A stretch of DNA of 64,000 nt from Roseococcus sp. SDR (GTDB lineage: Bacteria; Pseudomonadota; Alphaproteobacteria; Acetobacterales; Acetobacteraceae). A model generated the notes under the pieces. It worked only from the letters and a program-made list of their open reading frames with translations. It did not search any database and was not told the DNA's origin. The translations under genes and the position numbers were made by a program. Positions 44,155 to 54,149 of the stretch are shown in pieces (the stretch's first letter is position 1; each line of letters begins with the position of its first letter). The stretch is taken from positions 1-64,000 of the forward strand of contig NZ_JAHRCU010000004.1 of the NCBI RefSeq assembly GCF_019083995.1, given 5' to 3'.

Positions 44155-45237
44155 ATGCGCAGCCTCCTCTTCCCCCTCGCATCCATCCTCGCGCTGGCGG
44201 CCCTCGGGCCTTGGCCCGCGCGGGCGCAGAACCCGGCCGAGCCGCCCGGTTTCCGGGTGGTGAACCGGACCGGAACCGATGCCACGGCCCTCTATGCCGT
44301 GCGCAGCCCGCGCGGCGGCCAGGGTGACTGGGGCGGCAATTTCCTGCGCCCTGACCGCCCCCTGACCGATGGCGGGGGCTTCCGCGTGACGCCGAATGCG
44401 GATGCCGGCTGCCGCTTCGACCTGCGCCTTGTGCTGGGTGACGGGCGGGAGGCGGTGCTGCGGGATCAGGACATCTGCGTGAACCGCAACATCGACCTTG
44501 CCAGTGCCAGCCGGCCGTCAGCGCCCGCCGCCGCGCGCCCGCAGCCCATGGCGGGGCCCGCGAGCCGCGAGACGCCGCTCGCGCAGCCCAACCAGCAGGC
44601 ACGCCAGGTCTCGACCGGTACGGGCTTCCTGATCGCCAATGAGCGGGTGATGACGAACCATCACGTCATCGACAATTGCAACCGCGTCCTGCTGCGGACC
44701 CCCTCCGGCCATTGGCTGGCAGCCGCGCCGCCAGCGCGGATGGACGCGCAGCTCGACATCGCGGTGCTGAACGTGCCGGGCCTGGTGGGGCCCACCCTCG
44801 CCTTCCGCAACGCGCCCGCAGTGCGCCGTGGCGAGGGCGTCGTCGCCTACGGCTTCCCCCTGGCCGGCCTGCTCAGCTCCGACCCCAAGCTGACGCGCGG
44901 CGAGGTGAACGGGCTGCGCGGCATCGGCGACAATCCGAACCAGTACCAGATCAGCGCCGAGGTCCAGCCGGGCAATTCCGGCGGGCCGCTGGTGGACATG
45001 CAGGGCCATGTGGTGGGCGTGGTCGTCTCCAAGCTCAATGCGCAGGCGGTCAGCCGCCGCACCGGCGACATCGCGCAGAATGTGAACTTCGCGATCCAGG
45101 GCCAGGCGGCGCTGGCCTTCGCCCGCCGCGCCGGGGTGGAGCCGCGTGTCGCCGAAAGCAGCGGCCCCGACCGCGCGACCGCTGATGTGGGCGAGATTGC
45201 GCATCGCAGCACGCTCTTCATCCGCTGCGAGAAATAG
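44155..45237 (+). CDS. Secreted trypsin-like serine protease
   Basis: A 360-residue protein with a signal peptide (ending ALGPWPARAQ). Residues ~30-130 form an N-terminal domain of unknown type; the protease domain begins near residue 150. The triad is His170 (TNHHVID), Asp201 (QLDIAVL) and Ser275 (QPGNSGGPL). No PDZ domain follows, so it is not a DegP protease. It is divergent from copA. Upstream ATG at 44137 is possible. Substrate unknown. Confidence 0.88.
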   Translation: MRSLLFPLASILALAALGPWPARAQNPAEPPGFRVVNRTGTDATALYAVRSPRGGQGDWGGNFLRPDRPLTDGGGFRVTPNADAGCRFDLRLVLGDGREAVLRDQDICVNRNIDLASASRPSAPAAARPQPMAGPASRETPLAQPNQQARQVSTGTGFLIANERVMTNHHVIDNCNRVLLRTPSGHWLAAAPPARMDAQLDIAVLNVPGLVGPTLAFRNAPAVRRGEGVVAYGFPLAGLLSSDPKLTRGEVNGLRGIGDNPNQYQISAEVQPGNSGGPLVDMQGHVVGVVVSKLNAQAVSRRTGDIAQNVNFAIQGQAALAFARRAGVEPRVAESSGPDRATADVGEIAHRSTLFIRCEK

Positions 45238-45300
45238 GGCCCCCTCGCGGAGTTGGGCGGGCTTGGCTAGTCTCACCCTGACCCCGAGGGAGAGATCCGC

Positions 45301-46338
45301 ATGCAACGCCGCGTCCTGCTCGCCGCCCCCGCCTTGGCCGCGCCGCTGATCCCGGTGCAAGGCGAGGCGCAGACCGCGCGCATCGTCACCGAGGAGTTCA
45401 TGGTTCCGGCCAGCGATGCCGGCATCGAGCTCTTCGTGCGCAACAAGCGCCTGGAGAGCATGACGAGCTTCTCGCCCGGGCGCACCATCATCATGGTGCA
45501 TGGCGCGACCTATCCCGCGCACACGGCCTTCGATCTGCCTTTGGGCGGCCTTTCCTGGATGGACTACATCGCCGGGCGCGGTTTCGACGTCTGGTGCATG
45601 GACATCCGCGGCTATGGCCGCAGCACCCGCCCGCCCGAGATGTCGCAGCCGCCCGAGGCCAATCCGCCGCTGGTGCGCGGGGAAACCGCGGTGGCCGACA
45701 TCATGAGCGTCTCCAACTTCGTGCGCGGCCGGCGCTCCATCCCGAAATGCGTGCATTTCGGCTATTCCTGGGGCACCGCGCTGATGGGCCGCTTCGCCGC
45801 CGACAACCCGGCGGTGGTCGAGCGCCTCGTGCTCTACGCGCCGATCTGGAACCGGCAGACGCCCTCGCTGGTGGACCAGGGTGGGACCATCGGCGCCTAT
45901 CGCTTCGTGACGCAGGAACAGGCGCGCGCGCGCCGTGGCGCCGGCGTGCCCGAGGCGCATCGTGCCGGCCTCGTGCCGCCCGGCTGGTTCGAGCATTGGG
46001 CCGGCGTCACCTGGGCGACGGACCCCGAGGGGCTGCGCCGCAACCCGCCCGCGCTGCGTGCGCCGAACGGCGTGGTGGCGGATGGCCGCGAATACTGGTC
46101 CGCCGGACGCCCCTATTACGACCCCGCGAAGATCACCGCCCCCACCCTGCTCGTCCTCGGCGAATGGGACCAGGACACGCCGCCCTACATGGCGCAGACG
46201 CTCTTCCCGCTGCTCACCGCCTCGCCCGGCAAGCGCCTGGTGCTGCTGGGCGAAGGGACGCATGGCATGTGGATGGAGCGCAACCGGGGTGCCCTGTTCC
46301 AGGCCGTCCAGGTCTTTCTTGAGGAAGCCGCAGCGTGA
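45301..46338 (+). CDS. Secreted alpha/beta hydrolase
   Basis: A 345-residue alpha/beta-hydrolase with a signal-like start (MQRRVLLAAPALAAPLIPVQGEAQ). The oxyanion HG is in IIMVHGATYP, the nucleophile Ser156 in GYSWGTA, the Asp in LGEWDQDTPP and the His in GEGTHGMWM. The last Asp/His pattern is standard. GGAGAG precedes the ATG. It is first in a run of genes overlapping or adjacent to 54144. Substrate unknown; probably an ester or amide. Confidence 0.85.
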   Translation: MQRRVLLAAPALAAPLIPVQGEAQTARIVTEEFMVPASDAGIELFVRNKRLESMTSFSPGRTIIMVHGATYPAHTAFDLPLGGLSWMDYIAGRGFDVWCMDIRGYGRSTRPPEMSQPPEANPPLVRGETAVADIMSVSNFVRGRRSIPKCVHFGYSWGTALMGRFAADNPAVVERLVLYAPIWNRQTPSLVDQGGTIGAYRFVTQEQARARRGAGVPEAHRAGLVPPGWFEHWAGVTWATDPEGLRRNPPALRAPNGVVADGREYWSAGRPYYDPAKITAPTLLVLGEWDQDTPPYMAQTLFPLLTASPGKRLVLLGEGTHGMWMERNRGALFQAVQVFLEEAAA

Positions 46339-47303
46339 GCTCTTTTCCGTCCAACCCCACCATCTGCTTCGCCCATGTGGCCTATCGCTGTGGCGAGCGC
46401 TTCGCGGCGCGCGGCGCCCCCTTCCCACATTTCGAGGTGCGCAGCCTGGACGAACTCCAGGCCCGCATCCCCGAGGCGGATGTGCTGGTGGTCAGCGGCT
46501 TCTGGCGCAACACCCTGCCCACGCTGACCAACCGCCTGAAGTTCGTACAGTCGCTCTCGGCCGGCACGGACCAGTATGACCGGCCGACCTTCAAGGAACA
46601 TGGCATCGCGCTCGCCTCGGCCGCTGGCGGCAATGCGGCCGCGGTGAGCGAGCATGCGGTGAGCCTCATGCTCGGCATCACGCGCAAGCTCTTCATCGCC
46701 CGCGATGACCAGCACAAGAAATTCTGGTCCGGCATGAAGGGCGACTTCACCCAGCGTGAGGATGAGCTGAACGGCAAGACCGCCGTCGTCATCGGCATGG
46801 GCGCGATCGGCAAGCGGGTGATCCGCGTGCTGAAGGCGCTGGACATGACCGTGATCGGCGTGCGCGCCAACCCGGCCTCCGGTGCCGAGGGCGCCGATGA
46901 GGTGCATGCGACCTCGGCCCTGCCGCAGATCCTGCCGCGCGCGGATTTCGTGGTGCTGGTCTGCCCGCTGACGCCGGAGACGACGGGGCTGATCAATGGC
47001 GCGGCCTTGGCCGCGATGAAGCCCACCGCCTATCTGATCAATTGCGCGCGCGGGAAGGTGGCGGATGAAGCGGCGCTGATCGAGGCGCTGCAGAACCGTA
47101 CCATCCGCGGCGCGGGCCTCGATGTGATGGCGACCGAGCCGCTGCCGCCCGAGAGCCCGCTCTGGACGCTGCCCAACGCGTTCCTCACGCCGCACACGGC
47201 GGGCGAAACCTGTTCCTATGAGGATAATGTGCTCGACCTGATGATGGAGAACATCAAGCGCCTCCAGGCCGGCCGCAGCGACCTCGTGAACCGGGTCGTC
47301 TGA
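46335..47303 (+). CDS. D-2-hydroxyacid dehydrogenase (NAD)
   Basis: A 322-residue D-isomer-specific 2-hydroxyacid dehydrogenase. The nucleotide-binding motif is GMGAIGKRV; catalytic Arg is in NCARGKVADE, Glu in ATEPLPPESP and His in TPHTAGET. It interconverts D-2-hydroxy and 2-keto acids. It starts at GTG overlapping the hydrolase stop by 4 bp. Next gene begins right after its stop. Confidence 0.9.
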   Translation: MSSFPSNPTICFAHVAYRCGERFAARGAPFPHFEVRSLDELQARIPEADVLVVSGFWRNTLPTLTNRLKFVQSLSAGTDQYDRPTFKEHGIALASAAGGNAAAVSEHAVSLMLGITRKLFIARDDQHKKFWSGMKGDFTQREDELNGKTAVVIGMGAIGKRVIRVLKALDMTVIGVRANPASGAEGADEVHATSALPQILPRADFVVLVCPLTPETTGLINGAALAAMKPTAYLINCARGKVADEAALIEALQNRTIRGAGLDVMATEPLPPESPLWTLPNAFLTPHTAGETCSYEDNVLDLMMENIKRLQAGRSDLVNRVV

Positions 47304-48692
47304 ATGATCATCCTCTCCCCCCGCTGGCTCTGGTGCGCCGAGACCGGATTGCGGGAGGGGGCGCATCTCATCATCCAGGGCGACCGCATCGCCGACGTGG
47401 TGAACGAGCGGCCGACCCTCGATGCCGAGCGCATCGAGGTGCCGGATGGCCTGCTCACGCCCGGGCTGATCAATCTGCACAATCACGCCTTCTCGGCGCC
47501 GCTGTTCCGGGGCCTGGCGGATGACATCCAGCCGGGCGACCTGCCCGGCCATATCCTGTTCTCGCTGCTGATGCCGCTGGGTGACCTCGTCTCCGAGATC
47601 ATGTCGGCCGAGGCCATCGGCGATGCGGTGGAGATGGCGCTGCTGGAATGCCTGATGACGGGCACGACGGCGATGCTCGATATCTGGCGCCCACAGCAGC
47701 ATGAGTTCGTGCCACGCGCGACGGGCCTCGGTCTGCGCAGCTGGTCCTGCCCCTACCTGTTCACCCAGCCCAACCTCGCCATGGATGAGGCGGGCAAGCC
47801 GGTCTGGCGCGGCGCGGATGCGAGCGAGGCGAGCTTCGACTTCGTGATGCGCCTGCACGCCGAGCGCCACCAGGGGCCCGACGGCCTCGCCTCCATCGGC
47901 TTCGGGCCGCATGGGCCGGACAGCAATTCGCCCGCGCTGCTGCGCCGGATCGACGCGGCGGCGCGGGAATTGGGCGCCATCGTCTCCATCCATTGCGCGC
48001 AGAACCCGATGGAGATCGCCGCCGTCCAGGCCGCGCATGGCAAGGGGAGCGTGGCGCATATCGCAGATTGCGGGCTGCTGCGGCCGGGCGTCATCCTGGG
48101 CCATGCGATGTTCGCGACCGATGAGGAAATCGCGATGGTGCGCGATGCGGGGGCGACCATCGCCTCCTGCCCGCTCGGCTTCGCGCGCTCGGGCCGCGGC
48201 GTGCCGCTGGCGCGCTTCCTGCAGGCGGGCGTGCGCCTTGGCATCGGCACGGATGGCGTGACGCTCGACATGGTGGATGAGCTGCGTGCGGCCGCCGTGC
48301 TGGCCAAGACGCAATCGGGCGTGGCCGGCCTGGGCAGCGCCGAGCGCCTGCTGACGGCGGCCACGCGCGATGCGGCGGATGCGCTGCAACGGCCGGATCT
48401 GGGCCGGCTGACGCCGGGCTCGCGGGCGGATCTGGTGATCTTCGACCTCTCCCGGCCGCGCTACCAGCCGGTCTGGAGCCCGCTGCGATCCCTGCTCACC
48501 AATGGCCAGGGCAGCGATGCGCATACCGTGATCACGGCCGGCGTGCCGCGCGTGCGGGACCGGCAATTGCTGCGCGGCGATGCGCCCGCGGTCGTGAAGC
48601 GCGGCCGTGCGGCCATCGAGGCGGTCTGGGCGGAAGCGGCGCGGCGGGGCGCCATCCCGGCGAAGCTGGCCGCGCAGAGGGAATTCGCATGA
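47304..48692 (+). CDS. Amidohydrolase (chlorohydrolase/cytosine deaminase-like)
   Basis: A 462-residue metal-dependent amidohydrolase of the TRZ/ATZ type. Metal ligands appear in GLINLHNHAFSAPLF (HxH), SIHCAQNPME, LGHAMFATDEE and the Asp in IGTDGVTLDM. It hydrolyses C-N or C-Cl bonds of heterocycles or guanidines. It sits directly after the dehydrogenase and overlaps the Bug protein gene by 4 bp. Exact substrate unknown. Confidence 0.88.
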   Translation: MIILSPRWLWCAETGLREGAHLIIQGDRIADVVNERPTLDAERIEVPDGLLTPGLINLHNHAFSAPLFRGLADDIQPGDLPGHILFSLLMPLGDLVSEIMSAEAIGDAVEMALLECLMTGTTAMLDIWRPQQHEFVPRATGLGLRSWSCPYLFTQPNLAMDEAGKPVWRGADASEASFDFVMRLHAERHQGPDGLASIGFGPHGPDSNSPALLRRIDAAARELGAIVSIHCAQNPMEIAAVQAAHGKGSVAHIADCGLLRPGVILGHAMFATDEEIAMVRDAGATIASCPLGFARSGRGVPLARFLQAGVRLGIGTDGVTLDMVDELRAAAVLAKTQSGVAGLGSAERLLTAATRDAADALQRPDLGRLTPGSRADLVIFDLSRPRYQPVWSPLRSLLTNGQGSDAHTVITAGVPRVRDRQLLRGDAPAVVKRGRAAIEAVWAEAARRGAIPAKLAAQREFA

Positions 48693-49657
48693 AGCGGCGC
48701 GGCCTGATCCTCGCGGGTCTCGCGGCCCCCAGCCTGGCCCAAGCGCAGCGCCGCACGCTGCGCGTGATCGTCCCCTTCCCGCCCGGCGGCGCGGTGGACA
48801 GCCTGGGCCGCATCCTGGCCGACCGGCTGACGCCGATCCTCGAGCAGAGTGTGATCGTCGAAAATCGCGTGGGCGCGGGCGGCGTGGTGGGCGCCGATAC
48901 GGTCGCGAAATCCACGCCGGATGGCAGCACCATCGGCATCGTGGGCGCGGCCAGCATCCTCGCCGCCCCCCTGCTGCAGGCTTCCATGCCCTTCGACGCC
49001 ATGCGCGACCTGCTGCCGGTCACGCAGATCACCGACGCCGCCGTGCTCTGCGTGGTGAATGCCGAGACGGCGCGGCGCGAGAATTGGCGCAGCCTCTCGG
49101 AAATGCTCGCCACCGCCCGCGCGCGGCCCGGCGCCATCCGCATGGGCACCACGGGGGTGGCCACCGTCTCGCATCTGGCGCTTTCGGCCATGGCCTCCGG
49201 CGCGGGCGTGGAGTTCCTGCATGTGCCCTATCGCGGCGGTGCCGAGGCGGTGCAGGCGGTCCTCGCCGGCGAGGTGGATGGCGTCTGCGACCTGCCGCCC
49301 ACCCTCACGCCGCAGGTCGCGGCGGGGCGCTTGCTGGCACTCAGCGTGAGTTCTCGGGCGCGGCTGCAATTCCTGCCGGACGTGCCGTCCTTCGGCGAGG
49401 TGCCCGCCCTTTCCCGCTTCGACATCCGCAGCTGGAACATGATCATGCTGGCTGCGGGCACGCCCGAGGCCGAGCGCCAGCGCCTCTTTGCGGCGCTGAC
49501 CCGCATCGGCCGCGACGACGCCTTCCGCGCGGCGCTCCGCCCGCTCTCCTATGACGCCGTGGTCTCCGACAGCCCGGAGGCGGCGCAAGGCTTCATCGCC
49601 GAGGAAGCGCCACGCTGGCGCGAGTTGGTGCGACTTTCCGGGGCACGAGTGCATTGA
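48689..49657 (+). CDS. Bug/TctC-type periplasmic binding protein (first)
   Basis: A 322-residue binding protein with a short signal peptide (MKRRGLILAGLAAPSLAQAQ). Family features are VIVPFPPGGAVDSLGRIL, VENRVGAGGVVGAD, YRGGAEAVQAVLAGEVDGV and PDVPSFGEV. Bug proteins bind small acids and amides. No TctA/TctB permease is nearby, so it may sense or hand over to a distant transporter. It overlaps the amidohydrolase by 4 bp. Confidence 0.92.
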   Translation: MKRRGLILAGLAAPSLAQAQRRTLRVIVPFPPGGAVDSLGRILADRLTPILEQSVIVENRVGAGGVVGADTVAKSTPDGSTIGIVGAASILAAPLLQASMPFDAMRDLLPVTQITDAAVLCVVNAETARRENWRSLSEMLATARARPGAIRMGTTGVATVSHLALSAMASGAGVEFLHVPYRGGAEAVQAVLAGEVDGVCDLPPTLTPQVAAGRLLALSVSSRARLQFLPDVPSFGEVPALSRFDIRSWNMIMLAAGTPEAERQRLFAALTRIGRDDAFRAALRPLSYDAVVSDSPEAAQGFIAEEAPRWRELVRLSGARVH

Positions 49658-49659
49658 GC

Positions 49660-50871
49660 ATGACGACAGACCAGACCATCGCCGCTATCCGCGCCCATGG
49701 CGGCTATCGGAAGGCTTGCGAGGTGATGCGCGCCGAGCATGAGCGCACGGTCGCCGACATCATCACGCTCACCGAGATCCCCGCGCCGCCCTTCGCCGAG
49801 GAGAAGCGCGCCGCCGCCTATCTCGAGATGCTGCGCGCCCATGGGCTGGAGGAGTGCACCCAGGACGAAGTCGGCAATGTGATGGGCCTGCGCCGGGGCT
49901 TCGGCAATGGCGACATCCTCGTCGTCGCCGCCCATCTCGACACTGTCTTTCCCGCCGGCACCGATGTGCGCGTGCGGCGCGAGGGCACGAAGCTCTTCGC
50001 ACCCGGCGTTGGCGATGACACGCGCAGCCTTGCCGTGAACCTCGCCTTCCTGCGCGCCATGGATGCGGCGGGGCTGCGCACGCGGCACGATATCCTCTTC
50101 GTGGGCGATGTGGGCGAGGAAGGCCTGGGTGATCTGCGCGGCATCCGTCACCTCTTTGCCCACCACCCGAAGCGCGAGCGCATCCGCGCCTTCCTCACGG
50201 TAGACAGCCCCGATGTGGACCGCATCGTGACGGGCGGCATCGGCTCGCGCCGCTTCCGCGTCACCTTCCGCGGCCCCGGCGGGCACAGCTATGCCGCCTT
50301 CGGCATGGTGAACCCGGTGTATGCGATGGCCGATGCCGCCCGTGCGCTCGCCGCCATCCAGGTCCCGCGCGAGCCGGTGACGACGCATTGCGTGAGCGTG
50401 GTCTCGGGCGGCACCTCGATCAACGCCATCCCCGAGACGGTGACGATGGAGGTGGACCTCCGCTCCGCCAGCGCCGAGCAACTGGCGCGGCTGGAGAAGC
50501 AGTTCCTGGCCGGCGTGCACGCCGCCGTCGCTGCCGAGAACGTGGCCCGCACGGGCGAGATCACGGTGGAGCTGGTGCCGGTGGGCGACCGCCCGGCCGG
50601 GCACACCCCCAATGGCTCGCCCATCGCGCGGCTCGCTTCGGCCGCCGTCGCGGCGGAGGGCTACCAGCCCAGTTTCGAATGGTCCTCCACCGACGCCAAT
50701 ATCCCGATGAGCCTCGGCATCCCCGCCTTGCGCATCGGCTCGGGCGGCACCGGCGGGCGGGCGCATTCGCTGGAAGAATGGATCGACGTGGAGATCGAGA
50801 ACTCGCTGCGCGGCATGCGCGCGAGCCTCGCCACCATCCTCGCGATCGCCGAGATGGAGATGGCGGAATAA
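49660..50871 (+). CDS. M20-family metallopeptidase
   Basis: A 403-residue zinc peptidase of the M20 family. Metal residues are in VVAAHLDTVFP (His, Asp), VGDVGEEGLGD (Glu-Glu) and VDSPD; the dimerisation domain includes GPGGHSYAAFG and GGTSINAIPE. It cleaves peptides, N-acyl amino acids or carbamoyl amides. The start is ATG at 49660; a TTG two codons upstream would overlap the previous stop. Part of the catabolic run. Confidence 0.9.
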   Translation: MTTDQTIAAIRAHGGYRKACEVMRAEHERTVADIITLTEIPAPPFAEEKRAAAYLEMLRAHGLEECTQDEVGNVMGLRRGFGNGDILVVAAHLDTVFPAGTDVRVRREGTKLFAPGVGDDTRSLAVNLAFLRAMDAAGLRTRHDILFVGDVGEEGLGDLRGIRHLFAHHPKRERIRAFLTVDSPDVDRIVTGGIGSRRFRVTFRGPGGHSYAAFGMVNPVYAMADAARALAAIQVPREPVTTHCVSVVSGGTSINAIPETVTMEVDLRSASAEQLARLEKQFLAGVHAAVAAENVARTGEITVELVPVGDRPAGHTPNGSPIARLASAAVAAEGYQPSFEWSSTDANIPMSLGIPALRIGSGGTGGRAHSLEEWIDVEIENSLRGMRASLATILAIAEMEMAE

Positions 50872-50891
50872 CCGCCACCCGGGAGGAACAC

Positions 50892-51857
50892 ATGACCCTG
50901 CAACGCCGTACGCTTCTCGCCGCAAGTCTCGCGGCCCCCACCCTGGCGCAGGCCCAGATCGAATGGCGGCCGACGCGGCCCATCACCTTCATCCTGCCTT
51001 TCGCCGCGGGCTCTGGCACGGATGCCGTGGCCCGCGTGCTGGCGCAGATGCTGGGCGCCGAACTGGGCGTGCCCATTACGGTAGACAACCGCGCGGGCGC
51101 GAACGGGACCATCGCCGCCGCGGCTGCGATGCGCGCGGCCCCCGATGGCCACACGCTCTTCGTCACCACCAACACGACGCATGGCGCCAACACCTGGCTG
51201 CTGCGGCGCCTGGACTATGACCCCGTCGCCGATTTCACGCCCATCTCGCGCCTCGGGCAGTATGTCTTCTGGCTGACCATCGGCGCCGATGTGCCGGCGC
51301 GCAACTTCCAGGAATTCATCGCCCTCGCCCGGGCGCGGCCCGGGCAGATCAGCTACGCCAGCGGCAATGGCACGGGCATCGTGGCGGGGGCCACCATCGC
51401 GCGCCTCGCGGGTGTGGAGATGCTGCATGTGCCGTATCGCTCCACGCCGCCGGCGCTGACCGATGTGCTGGCCGGGCGCGTGACCTCCATCGTCGTGGAC
51501 CTCACCCCCACGCTCGGCCATGTGCGCGACGGACGACTGCGCGCGCTGGGGCAGACCAACAACCGCCGCTCCGCCCTCATCCCCGATGTGCCGACGCTGG
51601 ATGAGGTGGGGCTCACGGGCTTCGACCTGCAAAGCTTCGCCGCCCTCTTCGGCCCGGCGCGCATGCCGCCCGAGGTGGTGGCGACGCTCTCCGCCGCCAT
51701 GCAGCGCATCGGCGCCCGCCCGGAATATCGCACCCGCATGGCCGAGCTCGGCTTCGACGGATTCACCTCCACGCCCGAGGAACTGAGCCGCTTCGTCATC
51801 GAGCAGATCGCCGCCTGGGGCGAGATGATCCGCGGCGCCGGGATCGAACCGGAATAG
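50892..51857 (+). CDS. Bug/TctC-type periplasmic binding protein (second)
   Basis: A 321-residue Bug protein with signal peptide MTLQRRTLLAASLAAPTLAQAQ. It has ITFILPFAAGSGTDAVARVLAQ, VDNRAGANGTIAAAAAMRAAPDG, HVPYRSTPPALTDVLAGRV and PDVPTLDEVG. GGAGGAA precedes the ATG by 5-8 bases. It is only moderately similar to the first Bug protein in this run, so they probably bind different ligands. Confidence 0.93.
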   Translation: MTLQRRTLLAASLAAPTLAQAQIEWRPTRPITFILPFAAGSGTDAVARVLAQMLGAELGVPITVDNRAGANGTIAAAAAMRAAPDGHTLFVTTNTTHGANTWLLRRLDYDPVADFTPISRLGQYVFWLTIGADVPARNFQEFIALARARPGQISYASGNGTGIVAGATIARLAGVEMLHVPYRSTPPALTDVLAGRVTSIVVDLTPTLGHVRDGRLRALGQTNNRRSALIPDVPTLDEVGLTGFDLQSFAALFGPARMPPEVVATLSAAMQRIGARPEYRTRMAELGFDGFTSTPEELSRFVIEQIAAWGEMIRGAGIEPE

Positions 51858-51858
51858 G

Positions 51859-54144
51859 ATGCCCCGCCGGCGCCGCAAGACCGGCCTTCTGGGCCGCTTG
51901 GTGCTGGGGCTGCTGCTCCTACTGCTGGCCGTGCCGGCGGGCCTCTTCGGCGTCGTCTGGTGGACGCTGCCGCCGGATGCGGAGGAGCTGCGTATCGAGG
52001 GCCTGACCGCCCCCACGCGCATCACGCTGGACGCGCAGGGCATCCCGCGCGTCCATGCCGCGACCGAGCGCGATGCGGCCATCGCCATGGGCTATCTGCA
52101 CGCGCGCGACCGCCTCTTCCAGATGGAGATGATGCGGCGCGGCGCCGAAGGCCGCCTCGCCGAGGTCGCCGGCAGCGGCATGCTGCGGCTCGACCGCTTC
52201 AGCCGCACGCTCGGGCTGAAACAGGCCGCTGAGGCCGATTTCGCGGCGCTGGACGCCGAGACGCGCGGCCTGCTCGAGGCCTATGCGGCCGGTGTGAACG
52301 CGCTGATCGCGGATCGTGGGCGTTTCGCCGCGCCGGAATTCCTTGCCCTTGGCCCGCCCGAACCCTGGCAGCCGCAGCACTCCCTGCTCTGGGCCAAGGT
52401 GATGGGCCTCTGGCTCTCGGGCAATTGGCGCGCAGAACTGGAGCGCGCGCGCCTCGCCGCCCGGCTGCCGGCCGAGCGCCTCTGGGAGCTTTGGCCCGCC
52501 GATCGCAGCGCCGGGCGGCCCGATGTGGCGGCGCTTGACGGGATGGAGCGCATCCTCGCGGCCATTCCCGTCTTCGGCGAGGATGCCCCCCTTCCCCGAT
52601 CCGCCTCCAATGCCTGGGCGGTGGCCGGTTCGCGCAGCGCCTCGGGCGCGCCGCTGCTCGCCTCCGATCCGCATCTCGGCTACGGCGCGCCGATCCTCTG
52701 GTATCTGGCACGCATCGAATTGGCCGATGGGCGCATCCTCTCGGGCGCCACGGCGCCGGGCACGCCGCTCATCATCATCGGCCGCAACGCCGATCTCGCC
52801 TGGGGCTTCACCACAACCCATTCCGACACGCAGGACGTCTTCCTCGAGACGCCGGCCGATATCCGCCGCACCCGCACCGAGACCATCCTGGTGCGCGGCG
52901 GGGAGCCCGTGACGCTGACGGTCCGCGAGACGGCCAATGGCCCCGTCATCTCAGACCTGGACGAGACGCCGCGCCTGGATGGCCGGCTGCTCAGCGTGCG
53001 CATGGCCAATCTGGAACCGCGCGACACCTCGGCGCAGGGCTTTCTGCTGCTGAACCGCGCGCGCAGCATCGCCGAGGCGCGGGCGGCCGCGGCGCTCATC
53101 GCCTCGCCCCCACAGAACCTGATGGTGGCGGACCGGGCGGGCGGCATCGCCATGTATCTCACGGGCCGGACGCCGATCCGCGCCAGCGGCGATGGCAGCC
53201 TGCCCGTGCCGGGCAACCAGCCCTGGCGCGGTTTCGTGCCCTTCGACGACCTGCCGCATGTGGAGAATCCGGCGAGCGGCATCCTCGTCAACGCCAACAA
53301 CCGCGTGAGCCCCGAGGGGCACCCGGTGCACCTCTCGCGCGAATGGTACGGCGACTGGCGCTTCCGCCGCATCCATGACCGGCTCGCGGCCGAACCGGTG
53401 AACGGCCCTGCCGAATTCGCGGCCATCCAGATGGACACACTCTCGCTCCTGGCAAAGGAAAGCCTGCCCTTCCTCAACAGCCTGCCGCGTGGAACCGGCC
53501 CGCTCGGCCAGGCGCAGGCGCTTCTGGCGGAATGGGATGGCGAGATGGCGCCGGGCCTGCCGCAGCCATTGATCTGGAACGCCTTCGCGCGCCGGCTGCC
53601 CGTGCTGGCCCTGCGCCAGGCGCGCGTGCCCGAGGCGCGCGGCACGCCGGAATTCCTGCGCTTCCTGCTGACCGCGCCCGAGGCCGGCTGGTGGTGCGGC
53701 GGCGATTGCCGCGCCATGGCGGCGCTGGCGCTCGCCGAATCCGTCGCCGAACTCGGCAGCGCCCATGGGCAGGACCCCACGCAATGGCGCTGGGGCCAGG
53801 CGCATCAGGCGCGCTTCGAGCACCCGCTGCTGCGTTTCATCCCCGGCGTGAACCGGCTCATCGGCCTCAGCGTGCCCGTGGGCGGCGATGGCGAGACGGT
53901 GCAGCGCCAATCCATCCGCGCCGGCGGCGCCGATCCCTACCAGGCCATGCATGGCGCGGGGCTGCGCTTCGTGGCCGATCTCGGCGCGCCGGATGCGAGC
54001 TTCGGCATCATCGCCACCGGCCAATCGGGCCACCCCCTCTCCCGCCATTGGGGTGACCTGCTGGAGACCTGGCGCACAGGCGGCATGTTGCGCCTGGGCC
54101 GCGAGGCCGCGCAGGTCACCGCCTCCATCCGCCTTGCTCCGTAG
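51859..54144 (+). CDS. Penicillin acylase-family Ntn hydrolase
   Basis: A 761-residue S45-family enzyme. An N-terminal membrane or signal segment (GLLGRLVLGLLLLLLAVPAGLFGVVWW) precedes the alpha-chain region with RITLDAQGIPRVHA, GYLHARDRLFQMEMMRRGAEGRLAEVAG. The autocleavage point is before Ser250 in SNAWAVAGSRSASG, followed by LASDPHLG; a later NANNRVS and HGAGLRFVADLG fit the beta chain. These enzymes split acyl groups from amides such as beta-lactams, or acyl-homoserine lactones. It starts one base after the previous stop. Confidence 0.92.
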   Translation: MPRRRRKTGLLGRLVLGLLLLLLAVPAGLFGVVWWTLPPDAEELRIEGLTAPTRITLDAQGIPRVHAATERDAAIAMGYLHARDRLFQMEMMRRGAEGRLAEVAGSGMLRLDRFSRTLGLKQAAEADFAALDAETRGLLEAYAAGVNALIADRGRFAAPEFLALGPPEPWQPQHSLLWAKVMGLWLSGNWRAELERARLAARLPAERLWELWPADRSAGRPDVAALDGMERILAAIPVFGEDAPLPRSASNAWAVAGSRSASGAPLLASDPHLGYGAPILWYLARIELADGRILSGATAPGTPLIIIGRNADLAWGFTTTHSDTQDVFLETPADIRRTRTETILVRGGEPVTLTVRETANGPVISDLDETPRLDGRLLSVRMANLEPRDTSAQGFLLLNRARSIAEARAAAALIASPPQNLMVADRAGGIAMYLTGRTPIRASGDGSLPVPGNQPWRGFVPFDDLPHVENPASGILVNANNRVSPEGHPVHLSREWYGDWRFRRIHDRLAAEPVNGPAEFAAIQMDTLSLLAKESLPFLNSLPRGTGPLGQAQALLAEWDGEMAPGLPQPLIWNAFARRLPVLALRQARVPEARGTPEFLRFLLTAPEAGWWCGGDCRAMAALALAESVAELGSAHGQDPTQWRWGQAHQARFEHPLLRFIPGVNRLIGLSVPVGGDGETVQRQSIRAGGADPYQAMHGAGLRFVADLGAPDASFGIIATGQSGHPLSRHWGDLLETWRTGGMLRLGREAAQVTASIRLAP

Positions 54145-54149
54145 GTTTC